Source of the DNA: Bacteroidia bacterium
GTDB lineage: Bacteria; Bacteroidota; Bacteroidia; Flavobacteriales; Flavobacteriaceae
Reading direction: 5' to 3'
DNA: 53,459 nucleotides
NCBI GenBank assembly: GCA_030430535.1
Contig: JAUIKY010000023.1
Span: forward strand, 1 to 53,459
Of this stretch, positions 15,970-24,390 are shown piece by piece. The translations under genes and the position numbers were made by a program. Below the pieces are notes generated by a model. The model was not told the DNA's origin. It saw only the letters and a program-made list of their open reading frames with translations, and made no database searches. Position 1 is the stretch's first letter, and the number at the start of each line of letters is the position of its first letter.

Positions 15970-16098
15970 TTTTGTTAGTTTATAGATTTTGGGACTCCTA
16001 AAGTATTTTTTTTAAATACAAAGAAGACTATAATTTCGTTAAAATGCGTGAAGAATGTGACTAATAGATGAAATGCACATCGATGAAAAGACCAACGG

Positions 16099-16386
16099 TT
16101 AAAACTTTCGTTTAACCGAGCCGGTAAAATCTTCTAAATCGTCTTTAACTTGGTCGAGCTGTTTTTTCACATCTTTGGTAACGCTGGTATCGATACCGTT
16201 TTTTTCAGCGGTTTTGGTGATTTCGTACTTAATATCGTTGGTTGCATCCTTAAGGGTACGCATACCTTTACCCAGACCACGGGCAATTTCAGGAAGTTTG
16301 TCGGCACCAAAAACCATAATGGCAATAAATAGGATAAACGCTATTTCTGCACCGCTGATAAATAAAAATGTAGCTTGCTGTATCAC
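16099..16386 (-). CDS. Twin-arginine translocase subunit TatA/TatB-like
   Basis: A 95-residue protein with an N-terminal TM helix (FLFISGAEIAFILFIAIMVFG), the hinge-like FGADKLPEIARGLGKGMR, an amphipathic helix, and a charged tail. This is the TatA/E pattern; it forms the pore-side oligomer of the Tat protein export system. The initial MIQQATFLFIS extension is typical of Bacteroidota. No tatC is adjacent in this window. Confidence 0.9.
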   Translation of the reverse strand: MIQQATFLFISGAEIAFILFIAIMVFGADKLPEIARGLGKGMRTLKDATNDIKYEITKTAEKNGIDTSVTKDVKKQLDQVKDDLEDFTGSVKRKF

Positions 16387-16422
16387 AATGCAAATATACT
16401 AAGTAGTTTTGTGAGAATAAAA

Positions 16423-16451
16423 AAAAGTCGATTTTAAAAAAATCGACTTTT
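16423..16451. terminator. Terminator hairpin
   Basis: AAAAGTCGATTT paired with AAATCGACTTTT and flanked by A and T runs. It lies downstream of the M1 peptidase gene (minus strand), 8 bases after its stop. Confidence 0.85.
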
Positions 16452-16459
16452 ATGAATTA

Positions 16460-18760
16460 CTAACCTTGTATTTTTTCCTTAAACTGATCGAAATCGTTTT
16501 GTTCTGTTTTTCTTGGCCAACTATTGTTTGAAGTATCAATATCGGCTGTTTCTTCATTCGGGTCAATTTCTATACTTGCTATTTCCTTATCTGAAGCAAT
16601 GGCCTTGCTTACTTCATTATCATTCAATCTCCAGATTTGAGCTGGGTAAGTAACCTCTTTTGAAGTGCCATCGGTATAATTGTACTTTACAATAATGGGC
16701 ATCACTAATCCGCCGGGTTTTTCAAAAGTTACATTGTAAAAGTATTTTGGTTCTTTAATACTTTTACGCTCCTCGGGCGAAAAGTTATCCATTATATAGT
16801 CTTGCAATGGTTTTGAATTTTCTAAAAGCGATTTCTTTTTCATGCTCGCCTTAAAATCTTCGCTGCCTTCCTCAACCAAATACACCAAAGGTTTTAACTG
16901 TTTTTTCTTGATACCCCTTTCTTCCATAATTTTTTTCATGTAAGCGTTAGGCTCATCAGACACATAGTATTTCTTAACATCCTTAACCCCAATATCAACC
17001 CAATCAGTGGTGTAAAACCAGCCTCTCCAATACCAATCCAAATCGAAGGCAGAGGCGTCTTCCATGGTTCTGAAGAAATCTTCGGGTGTTGGATGTTTAA
17101 ACTTCCAACGGTTGGCGTATTCCTTAAAAGCATAGTCGAACAACTCGCGCCCCATTACGGTTTCCCTTAAAATATTTAAGGCTGTAGCTGGTTTTCCGTA
17201 GGCATTGTTTCCAAATTGATAGGTGTTTAACCCCTTGGTCATTATCGGGGCAATAAAATCTTGGTCGCCCCCCATGTAAGGTACAATCATTTTTGCAGGC
17301 CCACGATCGGAAGGAAAATGTTTGTCTTCTGGCGAAAGTGCTGCTGGATATTTTTCACCAAAATCCTGTTCGGCAACATACTGTACAAAAGTGTTCAATC
17401 CTTCGTCCATCCAAGTCCATTGGCGCTCATCGCTATTCACGATCATCGGGAAAAAGTTATGCCCTACTTCGTGAATAATTACGCCCATCATACCATATTT
17501 TACACGGTCGCTGTACGTACCATCTTCGTTTGGACGGCCATAGTTCCAGCAAATCATGGGGTACTCCATACCTTGTTGTTTGGCATGTACCGAAATGGCT
17601 TTGTGGTAAGGATAATCAAATGTCATTCTTGAATAAGACTCTAAAGTACTGGCCACCGCACGGGTGCTCCACTCTTCCCAAAGCGGGTTGCCCTCTTTAG
17701 GGTACATGGACACAGCCATGACATCTTTGTCGCCAATTTTAACAGCCATCATATCTAAAATGAATTTTCTTGAAGTCGCGAAACCAAAGTCACGAACATT
17801 TTCGGCCTTTAATTTCCAAGTTTTTGTTGCTTCAGAAAAGCCTTTTTCAGCAGCTTCGGCTTCATCTTGCGTTACAATCAAAACAGGTTTATCGAACGAT
17901 TTTTTGGCCGCTTCATAGCGCTCCATCATTGTTTTTGTATACACCTCTTTTCGGTTGGTAAGCTCGCCCGTACCGTCAAGGATATGATCGGCAGGCACGG
18001 TAATATTTACCTCATAGTCCCCAAAGGGCAGTGCAAATTCATCACGCCCCCAAAACTGGCTATTTTGCCAGCCTTCAACATCGCTATACACCGCCATTCG
18101 TGGAAAAAATTGCGCAATAACATAAGCTCTGTTTCCGTCTTTTGGGAAATATTCATAGCCCGAACGCCCGCCTTCCATAACGTGGTCGTTGATGTTGTAC
18201 CACCATTTTATGGAGAAGGTGAATTTATCACCAGTTTTCATTGGCTTTGGCAATTCCACTCGCATCATGGTTCTGTTTATCATGTGCTGCAACGGGTTTC
18301 CACTTTCATCCTTGACCTCCAAAATATTAAAACCTCGCTCTAATGGCTCTTGCATGTACTCTTTTGTAAATGCATTTGGAAACATGACCGGTGCCACCCC
18401 GCTTGTTTCAATTAAAGGCGATTTGGAATCTTTCGCTCTTTGATTCTGATCTAACTGCACCCATAAATATTTTAATTCGTCTGGTGAATTATTGGTATAG
18501 GTAATTGTTTCAAATCCGGATATTTTAGCATTTTTATCGTCCAGAACAATATCCATTTCATAATCTGCCTGCTGTTGATAGTAGGCTGGCCCCGGCGCAC
18601 CTGAAGCCGACCTAAACATATTGGGCGTAGAAAACTCGTCATACAACTGTTTAAATTTATTGGTGTTGGTATGCCCCTTTTTAGCTGCCGATTGTTCTTG
18701 CGCATGTATGGCAAAAGACATTAATAGAAATGACAGACAGAAATAGGAAAACTTGTTCAT
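16460..18760 (-). CDS. M1-family metallopeptidase, exported
   Basis: A 766-residue zinc aminopeptidase-type protein. Signal peptide MNKFSYFCLSFLLMSFAIHA; zinc motif HEVGHNFFP with the third ligand Glu in WTWMDEGLNTFVQY; substrate motif region before it. The sequence shows an extra C-terminal domain (about residues 600-766). Last gene of a minus-strand series after two CarboxypepD_reg-like proteins and DUF6702, separated by a 216-base AT-rich gap in which I see no gene. Probably degrades peptides in the periplasm. Confidence 0.93.
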   Translation of the reverse strand: MNKFSYFCLSFLLMSFAIHAQEQSAAKKGHTNTNKFKQLYDEFSTPNMFRSASGAPGPAYYQQQADYEMDIVLDDKNAKISGFETITYTNNSPDELKYLWVQLDQNQRAKDSKSPLIETSGVAPVMFPNAFTKEYMQEPLERGFNILEVKDESGNPLQHMINRTMMRVELPKPMKTGDKFTFSIKWWYNINDHVMEGGRSGYEYFPKDGNRAYVIAQFFPRMAVYSDVEGWQNSQFWGRDEFALPFGDYEVNITVPADHILDGTGELTNRKEVYTKTMMERYEAAKKSFDKPVLIVTQDEAEAAEKGFSEATKTWKLKAENVRDFGFATSRKFILDMMAVKIGDKDVMAVSMYPKEGNPLWEEWSTRAVASTLESYSRMTFDYPYHKAISVHAKQQGMEYPMICWNYGRPNEDGTYSDRVKYGMMGVIIHEVGHNFFPMIVNSDERQWTWMDEGLNTFVQYVAEQDFGEKYPAALSPEDKHFPSDRGPAKMIVPYMGGDQDFIAPIMTKGLNTYQFGNNAYGKPATALNILRETVMGRELFDYAFKEYANRWKFKHPTPEDFFRTMEDASAFDLDWYWRGWFYTTDWVDIGVKDVKKYYVSDEPNAYMKKIMEERGIKKKQLKPLVYLVEEGSEDFKASMKKKSLLENSKPLQDYIMDNFSPEERKSIKEPKYFYNVTFEKPGGLVMPIIVKYNYTDGTSKEVTYPAQIWRLNDNEVSKAIASDKEIASIEIDPNEETADIDTSNNSWPRKTEQNDFDQFKEKIQG

Positions 18761-18976
18761 ATGTGAAATTTTATTGTTTTTAATGATGGCATGAACCTTA
18801 AAGACAGAAACAACAACACCCTTTAATGGCGTGTTTTTAAAATTGTTTTTAATCTAATCAGGTTCATTTAAAGTGTAAAACGTTATGAAAAAAAAGCTGT
18901 TTTAAGCGATTTCAATTAAAATATTCTTACAAAAAGTGGTTAAAATTAAAAAAATATTCAAATACGGAAATCGTAT

Positions 18977-19480
18977 TTAATTAAATTTTAACACTGCCGT
19001 GTCCTTTTGTGGAATAAGAATGACACTTTTTTGATTGGAGTTTATTTTTGTTTTTACAATATTTTGCTGTTCCTCAATTAAATCGAAAAGTAATTTATTG
19101 GTTACCTCAAACGAATCGATACGTTCAACGCCCTCTATTTCTAGGTAACATTTTACAATATCGATATCACTTTCCTTCCCGATGTATGTAAAATTGGCTT
19201 TTGTTCCGTTTATTTTAATGGTCAATTTATCTTTTATGTAGCGCTCAACATATTCATCTATATTTTCTGTTTCTTCCTGCCCACCAAAAGTTAAATCTTC
19301 ACGATATCGAGCCCGAAGAGCATTCTCAAAATCGTCAACAAATAGCCTTGAAATAATCTGGACTGATTTTTTATTGGCCACGTACTCAATCTGCGTTAGG
19401 CTTATATAATATTCGTGCACTGCCGAAAAAGAAAAAAAGGACAGCGTACACACAAGTAATAGTATTTTTACAAGTTTCAT
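18977..19480 (-). CDS. DUF6702 family exported protein
   Basis: A 167-residue protein with an N-terminal signal (MKLVKILLLVCTLSFFSFSA) followed by a conserved VHEYYISLTQIEY start of the mature part and an ISRLFVDDFENALR segment, matching the DUF6702 family of Bacteroidota. Function unknown. Located 52 bases after the preceding minus-strand gene and upstream of the M1 peptidase, the usual neighbourhood for this family. Confidence 0.85.
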   Translation of the reverse strand: MKLVKILLLVCTLSFFSFSAVHEYYISLTQIEYVANKKSVQIISRLFVDDFENALRARYREDLTFGGQEETENIDEYVERYIKDKLTIKINGTKANFTYIGKESDIDIVKCYLEIEGVERIDSFEVTNKLLFDLIEEQQNIVKTKINSNQKSVILIPQKDTAVLKFN

Positions 19481-19532
19481 TCTTAAATATTTATGCTAAT
19501 GTAGCGTTTTCAAAAAGTATTCCAAACAGCAT

Positions 19533-20333
19533 TTATTTTTTGTTTGTGCTTAGGTTTTCATTATACTGCCTATACTTTTTCCTCAGAAAAATAAGAATTT
19601 CGAAATCGGTTTTGTTTTTACAGTATTTAATAAAATGCTCATCGTCTGCACAAAAATAGAAGAAGTCCATTTTTAAATCATCATCCAAAGGATTGGAAAG
19701 AAAAAAATCTTTAGCCAATCTAGATTTTACACGCTGCATCAAAGCTTCACGCTCTTCAAGTTCCACTCTGTTTTTAAGCATTTTGGTGCGGCCTGTTATC
19801 GCATTAATAATTGGCGTAAATGCTATGGAGCCACCAGCACCTCCCATTGAACTACCAAGTTTTGGGCTAAAACTGGACGCCTCACTTAGTCGCCGTTCGC
19901 TTTGGGTGGCCGGCTTTCCGGTATAACCTGGAATACCCACGTCGAAAAAATTAATGGGCGGTTTACCACCCATATTTTCAATATCAGACATTAAATTACC
20001 AGTTAACACCTTGCCTACAACCACTTCGTCCAGCTCGTTAATTTGCGCTTCCAAAAACACGAACAACACATTTTCTTTTATCATTTCATTTGAAACAACC
20101 ACCTCTTTGGTTTGGTGTTGAATGGATGAAAACGATAACGTATCGTTCAATTTGGCCAAAATAGTAAAGCGGCCGTTTTTATCGGTAATGGTAAAAAGCT
20201 GCTGGGTTTTGTTTATAACGTGAATATTTTCAACATCGTCACCACCGGCCACCCTGCCCGACAACTCAACAGATTGACCGTAAAAAACAAAGGGCAGTAC
20301 ATTAAAAAGTATAAAGGTTAAAAGACGTTGCAC
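19533..20333 (-). CDS. CarboxypepD_reg-like domain protein, exported
   Basis: A 266-residue protein: signal peptide (MQRLLTFILFNVLPFVFYG), then a beta-sandwich of the carboxypeptidase regulatory-like type (VELSGRVAGGDDVENIHVINKTQQLFTITDKNGRFTI...), about residues 22-105, and a mostly helical C-terminal part with a glycine-rich MGGAGGSIAF segment. It is a paralogue of the next gene upstream (20424-21224), sharing the domain order and the NELDEVVV...LTGNL block. Such stand-alone proteins resemble the N-terminal domain of TonB-dependent receptors; a role in outer-membrane assembly is a guess. Confidence 0.83.
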   Translation of the reverse strand: MQRLLTFILFNVLPFVFYGQSVELSGRVAGGDDVENIHVINKTQQLFTITDKNGRFTILAKLNDTLSFSSIQHQTKEVVVSNEMIKENVLFVFLEAQINELDEVVVGKVLTGNLMSDIENMGGKPPINFFDVGIPGYTGKPATQSERRLSEASSFSPKLGSSMGGAGGSIAFTPIINAITGRTKMLKNRVELEEREALMQRVKSRLAKDFFLSNPLDDDLKMDFFYFCADDEHFIKYCKNKTDFEILIFLRKKYRQYNENLSTNKK

Positions 20334-20423
20334 ACAAAATGGATTAAACCATAAAGAACGCTTTTCAAATCTTAAAAAAACGACAAAACACTTTTAATCT
20401 TTTGTTAAAGACACAACTTAAAA

Positions 20424-21224
20424 CTAGCTTTTCGATTTTAAAAACGCTTTGCTTTTCTGGTTGAGCAATTCTAAAAACTCCATTTCACGGCCGTAATTGA
20501 GCAATGAAAAATCAAACCCATCGGATTGTACATACTGGATAAAATCTTCTACGCGATGTTCTGGAATGTTAAAATTATCGATCAGAAATTCGGCTCCGAA
20601 ATAGTATTTTATGGATTCAATGGGCACTTCGGGCACCTTAACTTTTTTCTTTTCCGAAACTTTAGAGCGAAACAACGGCAACAACAATTGATCGACTACA
20701 TTTACAACATTTAATCCGTTTACCACAGCAACGCCCTCGGTATTCATGGCCACATTCCGGACTTCTGTTTTGTAATCTTTTTCGAACTCAAACTCTCCGC
20801 TATTTTTCACACCAAAATACAAGGCGTCCAATTTGGGCTTAAAAGGCTTGGATCGTTCCATATCGGTATCCAAATTGCCCGTAAGCCCTTCGGTAAGTAC
20901 CACAACCTCATCCAATTTATTAATCTCTTCTATTAAAAACAGTTTCATTTTTCTCGATTTCAAAATATCTTCATTGATTTTAAAACTGATGTTTTGATAT
21001 TGCAGCGCGCTCACCTCAATAACATCGTTAAGAGCTACCTTTATGGTAAATTCTCCATTTTGGTCGGTCACCGTTCCCGTATTCGATGAAGCGTTAAACA
21101 CAGTAATGCCCGTTAAATCGTTGTCTTCAACAATTATTTTTCCGGAAACGTCTACCCGAATGATGTTTTGAGATACTGCCGACGTAGAAATTAGAACCGC
21201 CAAAAAGAAGATAATTCTGTTCAT
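20424..21224 (-). CDS. CarboxypepD_reg-like domain protein, exported (paralogue)
   Basis: About 266 residues from the internal ATG at 21224 (MNRIIFFLAVLISTSAVSQ signal); an ATG at 21239 adds five residues and is less likely. Residues 20-105 form a CarboxypepD_reg-like domain (VDVSGKIIVEDNDLTGITVFNASSNTGTVTDQNGEFTI, split here by description only at its two strands), followed by NKLDEVVVLTEGLTGNLD and a helical C-terminal domain. First gene of the minus-strand group leading to DUF6702 and the M1 peptidase. Function unknown. Confidence 0.82.
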   Translation of the reverse strand: MNRIIFFLAVLISTSAVSQNIIRVDVSGKIIVEDNDLTGITVFNASSNTGTVTDQNGEFTIKVALNDVIEVSALQYQNISFKINEDILKSRKMKLFLIEEINKLDEVVVLTEGLTGNLDTDMERSKPFKPKLDALYFGVKNSGEFEFEKDYKTEVRNVAMNTEGVAVVNGLNVVNVVDQLLLPLFRSKVSEKKKVKVPEVPIESIKYYFGAEFLIDNFNIPEHRVEDFIQYVQSDGFDFSLLNYGREMEFLELLNQKSKAFLKSKS

Positions 21225-21384
21225 GATTTTTATTTTCAAAATACCATTTTATTTTAATTTTGTAAAGAATAGGACTTCAAAATATGAACAAAACTTAAAT
21301 TTTAACTAGTTTTAACTTTTTACAAGAATGCACAAAAAAACGATACACCCCAAATCCAAAAATTAATTTTGAAAATTTAATCCC

Positions 21385-22092
21385 ATGAAAAAAATCATTA
21401 TCGCAAGCACCTCAACCGTTCACAGCAGTGGTTATTTAGAATATATTTTAAGCGAACTGGAAACGTTTTTTACAAATACTAAAGAAATTATTTTTATCCC
21501 GTATGCCAGACCGGGCGGCATTTCGCATGATGATTATACCAAAATTGCTAAAGATGGTTTTTCAAAAATCAATAAAGCTGTTAAAGGCATCCATGAATTC
21601 AGCAATCCCGCTGAAGCCGTAAAAAACGCCCAAGGTATTTTTGTTGGAGGCGGAAACACCTTTGTTTTAACCCAGCAACTTTACAAAAATGAACTGATAG
21701 CCGCTTTGAAAGAGGCGGCAACCAACGGCACACCTTACTTTGGCACCAGTGCTGGCAGCAATATTTGCGGGCTAACCATAAAAACCACCAACGATATGCC
21801 CATTGTGTACCCGCCTAGTTTTAACGCCTTAGGATTAGTGCCTTTTAACATCAACCCGCATTATTTGGACCCCGATACTTCCAGCACACATATGGGAGAA
21901 ACCCGAGAAACCCGAATTAAGGAATTCCACGTATACAACACGCCACCCGTTATAGGTTTGCGTGAAGGCAGTTGGCTACAAGTAACAGGAAACAACATTG
22001 TTTTGAAGGGAAATCTGCAAGCCCGAATTTTTGAATACAACAAACTTGCATACGAAGTCGATGCCGAAACCGATTTAAGCGATTTAAAATAA
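21385..22092 (+). CDS. pepE: Dipeptidase PepE-like (S51 family)
   Basis: A 235-residue class I glutamine-amidotransferase-like hydrolase. The S51 nucleophile is in GTSAGSNICG, preceded by the GIFVGGGNTFVL block and followed by NPHYLDPD with the conserved His. PepE cleaves dipeptides with N-terminal Asp, important for using aspartyl peptides. It stands alone, with a GC-rich dispersed repeat starting immediately after the stop. Confidence 0.9.
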   Translation: MKKIIIASTSTVHSSGYLEYILSELETFFTNTKEIIFIPYARPGGISHDDYTKIAKDGFSKINKAVKGIHEFSNPAEAVKNAQGIFVGGGNTFVLTQQLYKNELIAALKEAATNGTPYFGTSAGSNICGLTIKTTNDMPIVYPPSFNALGLVPFNINPHYLDPDTSSTHMGETRETRIKEFHVYNTPPVIGLREGSWLQVTGNNIVLKGNLQARIFEYNKLAYEVDAETDLSDLK

Positions 22093-22200
22093 GGGCGTGC
22101 CCCATAGGGTCGGGCTATCCGCTTCAAGTCCTCGCGCCCCACGCTTACCACCGTGGCCGCTGTGGGCTTTACGCTGCTATCCCTCACGCAATTCCCGGCC
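22093..22200 (-). repeat. GCGTGAGGGAT...GGCACGCCC dispersed repeat, long copy
   Basis: Read on the minus strand it starts TGCGTGAGGGATAGCAGCG and ends AGCCCGACCCTATGGGGCACGCCC in two pieces; the same ends occur at 11124-11187. It is about 108 bases, against 64 in the short copy, and clearly GC-rich. Starts 1 base after the pepE stop. Confidence 0.75.
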
Positions 22201-22221
22201 AAGTTCAAGGCTAAACATAAC

Positions 22222-22254
22222 AAAAAAAGCCTCATCGTTTCTGATGAGGCTTTT
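22222..22254 (-). terminator. Terminator of tRNA-Gly
   Basis: 12-bp stem AAAAGCCTCATC/GATGAGGCTTTT with loop of 6 and a T run on the minus strand, directly after the tRNA. Confidence 0.9.
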
Positions 22255-22255
22255 G

Positions 22256-22328
22256 AGCGGGAGACCGGGTTCGAACCGGCGACATTCAGCTTGGAAGGCT
22301 GACGCTCTACCAACTGAGCTACTCCCGC
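22256..22328 (-). tRNA. tRNA-Gly (anticodon TCC)
   Basis: Cloverleaf on the minus strand: acceptor GCGGGAG with CTCCCGC, D-arm AGCTCAGTTGGTAGAGC, anticodon arm CAGCC-TTCCAAG-CTG with anticodon TCC, T-arm with GGTTCGAACC. 73 bases, discriminator T, CCA not encoded. Confidence 0.96.
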
Positions 22329-22340
22329 AATAATTGGATG

Positions 22341-22372
22341 CAAATATATACAAACTCTTAATTATCTTGCAA
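22341..22372 (-). promoter_or_regulatory. Promoter of tRNA-Gly
   Basis: On the minus strand TTG, 21 bases, TATATTTG, 12 bases before the tRNA. This fits the flavobacterial -33 TTG / -7 TAnnTTTG pattern and spacing. Confidence 0.7.
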
Positions 22373-22410
22373 GAAAAAAACGTAACTTTTTTTCGTAAAA
22401 TACTAATTCG

Positions 22411-22851
22411 ATGAATTTCAACATCAAACAAATCCCTCCCGAAGAAACCTACATCGTAAGGCACCCCATTTTAAGAGCCGGGCACCCCATTGAAAGCTGT
22501 GTTTTTGATGGCGATAATTTGGAAACCACTTTTCATATCGGTATTTTTTCAGAAGAAAAACTATTGGGTGTATGTTCCTTTTTCAATAATAATCATCCTT
22601 CTTTTTCCGAAAAAAAACAATACCAACTGCGCGGTATGGCTATTGTAGAATCCTACCAAAAACAAGGCTTGGGGCAATTACTTTTAAAACATGGCGAAAG
22701 CATTCTAAAAACAAAGCATGCCGATTTGGTTTGGTGCAATGCCCGAGAAACGGCAATACATTTCTACGCTAAAAATGAATTTCAAATTACGGGCAACCCC
22801 TTCAATATAGAAACGGTTGGAATACATTACGTAATGTACAAACCACTTTGA
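22411..22851 (+). CDS. GNAT family N-acetyltransferase
   Basis: A 146-residue GNAT fold. The acetyl-CoA-binding stretch is RGMAIVESYQKQGLGQLLLKHGE (Q-x2-G-x-G type, KQGLGQLL), followed by WCNARETAIHFYAKNEFQITG, a typical motif B with the conserved aromatic. Substrate unknown. Single gene between the divergent tRNA and the M48 protease. Confidence 0.88.
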   Translation: MNFNIKQIPPEETYIVRHPILRAGHPIESCVFDGDNLETTFHIGIFSEEKLLGVCSFFNNNHPSFSEKKQYQLRGMAIVESYQKQGLGQLLLKHGESILKTKHADLVWCNARETAIHFYAKNEFQITGNPFNIETVGIHYVMYKPL

Positions 22852-22920
22852 GCCGTTCTATTTTATTATTTTTATAATTGAAAATTTTGTAGCTTTAATA
22901 CCTACATTTTCCATTGAAAT

Positions 22921-23688
22921 ATGAGAGGAGGAAATTTAAAATTCAGACTATTAATTGGCGCAGCTATTGCCCTATTTTTTATTTTTAAACGCTGCAGCCA
23001 ACAGGAAGTAAACCCATATACTGGCCGTACCCAAACCATATCGATGTCGCCAGAAAATGAAATTGCTATTGGTTTGCAAAGCGCACCGCAAATGGCACAA
23101 CAACATGGTGGTTTACATCCTAACAATCAATATCAGACCTTGGTTGATAACGTAGGCAATAAACTGGTAAACAGCAGTATTGCCAAAGAAACACCATACC
23201 AGTACGAATTCCATTTACTTAACGACCCCAACACCATCAACGCCTTTGCGCTTCCGGGCGGACAAATTTTCATCACCTACGCCCTATTTTCTCAATTGGA
23301 AAATGAAGACCAACTGGCTGGCGTTTTAGGCCATGAAATAGGTCATGTTTTGGGGCGCCATAGTGCCGAGCGCATTGCCGAAAGTGAATACTGGCAAGGC
23401 TTGACCACAGCAGGTGCCGTTGGCGCAGATATGGGTGGACTAGTTGGCAGTATTGGCCAAAACACATTATTGACAAACGGTAGGGACGATGAACTGGAAA
23501 GTGACGACCTTGGCGTTAAGTTTATGATAAAGGCAGGCTATAACCCGCAGGAAATGATTGGCGTGATGAAAATTTTAAAAGCCGCCGCCGGACCAAACCG
23601 TGTGCCCGAATTCCAAAGTACTCACCCCGATCCCGATAACCGTATTGAAAAAATACAGGAAGCTATCGAGAAATACAGAAAACAATAA
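22921..23688 (+). CDS. M48 family metalloprotease
   Basis: A 255-residue protein with an N-terminal hydrophobic helix (about residues 9-22, ahead of KRC) and the zinc site HEIGHVLGRH, with the third Glu ligand in DDELESDDLGVKFM. ALPGGQIFITYAL just before is typical of the BepA/LoiP-like periplasmic M48 group, involved in quality control of outer-membrane proteins. The KRCSQQ end of the helix could be a lipobox variant, but this is uncertain. A strong terminator follows at 23695. Confidence 0.93.
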   Translation: MRGGNLKFRLLIGAAIALFFIFKRCSQQEVNPYTGRTQTISMSPENEIAIGLQSAPQMAQQHGGLHPNNQYQTLVDNVGNKLVNSSIAKETPYQYEFHLLNDPNTINAFALPGGQIFITYALFSQLENEDQLAGVLGHEIGHVLGRHSAERIAESEYWQGLTTAGAVGADMGGLVGSIGQNTLLTNGRDDELESDDLGVKFMIKAGYNPQEMIGVMKILKAAAGPNRVPEFQSTHPDPDNRIEKIQEAIEKYRKQ

Positions 23689-23694
23689 GCCTAA

Positions 23695-23721
23695 AAAAAG
23701 CCCTGAAAAACAGGGCTTTTT
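23695..23721. terminator. Terminator hairpin
   Basis: AAAAAGCCCTG/CAGGGCTTTTT, 5-base loop, between convergent genes for M48 and the ankyrin protein; can serve both strands. Confidence 0.9.
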
Positions 23722-23750
23722 AACGTGACTAACTCAAAATAATTATTAAA

Positions 23751-24149
23751 TTATTTTTTCTTTTTGTCCTTTTCAAGGGCTTCTTTTATAATAGCTTCAG
23801 CATCTGTAGCGCCGTGCAGTTCTGCATATTTTAAAGCTGTTTTCCGCTTGTCGCACTTCGTCTTTAAATCGGCTCCGTGTGCAATTAAAAGTTTTAAAAT
23901 TTCAGTGCGGTTAAATTTGGCCGCGTACATCACCGGGGTCATCCCGTTCGATTTGGCATTAACATCGGCACCGCGGGCAATGAGTTTTTGCACGGTTTCC
24001 AAATCGCCTTTGGCTATGGAAACACAAAACGAATTCACCTTAAAATAGGCTTCAACTTCATAAGTTTTTTCTAAATGGTTAGGGGTTGCATTTGCAAATG
24101 CCACAGATAGGCACAGCGCAACGGCTGGAATGATGATTGTTTTTTTCAT
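23751..24149 (-). CDS. Ankyrin-repeat protein, exported
   Basis: A 132-residue protein with signal peptide MKKTIIIPAVALCLSVAFANA and about three ankyrin repeats: FCVSIAKGDLETVQKLIARGADVNAKSNG, then TPVMYAAKFNRTEILKLLIAHGADLK..., then TALKYAELHGATDAEAIIKEAL, ending in a lysine-rich tail (each shown only in its key part). Likely a small periplasmic protein-interaction module. Upstream 24150-24390 is 241 bases of AT-rich DNA carrying the gpmI promoter and no gene. Confidence 0.88.
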   Translation of the reverse strand: MKKTIIIPAVALCLSVAFANATPNHLEKTYEVEAYFKVNSFCVSIAKGDLETVQKLIARGADVNAKSNGMTPVMYAAKFNRTEILKLLIAHGADLKTKCDKRKTALKYAELHGATDAEAIIKEALEKDKKKK

Positions 24150-24357
24150 GATGAAAGATTTTAATTTGATTAATTGATTTACGTTTTTTGATATATTAAA
24201 GAGACGACTTTATTTTATTACTGTTACACAAAAAACATTTTTTAACGTTTAATTAAGATAAAGTTAGCGGAACGTCCACTTTTTTAAAAAAATGCCAAAC
24301 CCTTTTAAAATCAAAGCTTTTAAAAGCATTTTGCACCCTCTTTTTATCAAACTTCAT

Positions 24358-24365
24358 TATCTTAG
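24358..24365 (+). promoter_or_regulatory. Promoter-like box upstream of gpmI
   Basis: TATCTTAG, one change from TAnnTTTG, with TTTTG 24 bases upstream at 24329-24333, 25 bases before the gpmI start. Confidence 0.4.
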
Positions 24366-24390
24366 CGCCATCTTAAAATTTTAACAAAAA

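Noticed and set aside
17867-18343. 158-codon open frame opposite the M1 peptidase
   Set aside because: Mirror of a well-supported gene, with no homology signal in the translation.
22093-22200. Riboswitch or rRNA fragment after pepE
   Set aside because: GC-rich and structured, but it matches the dispersed repeat at 11124 and no known riboswitch core or rRNA motif.
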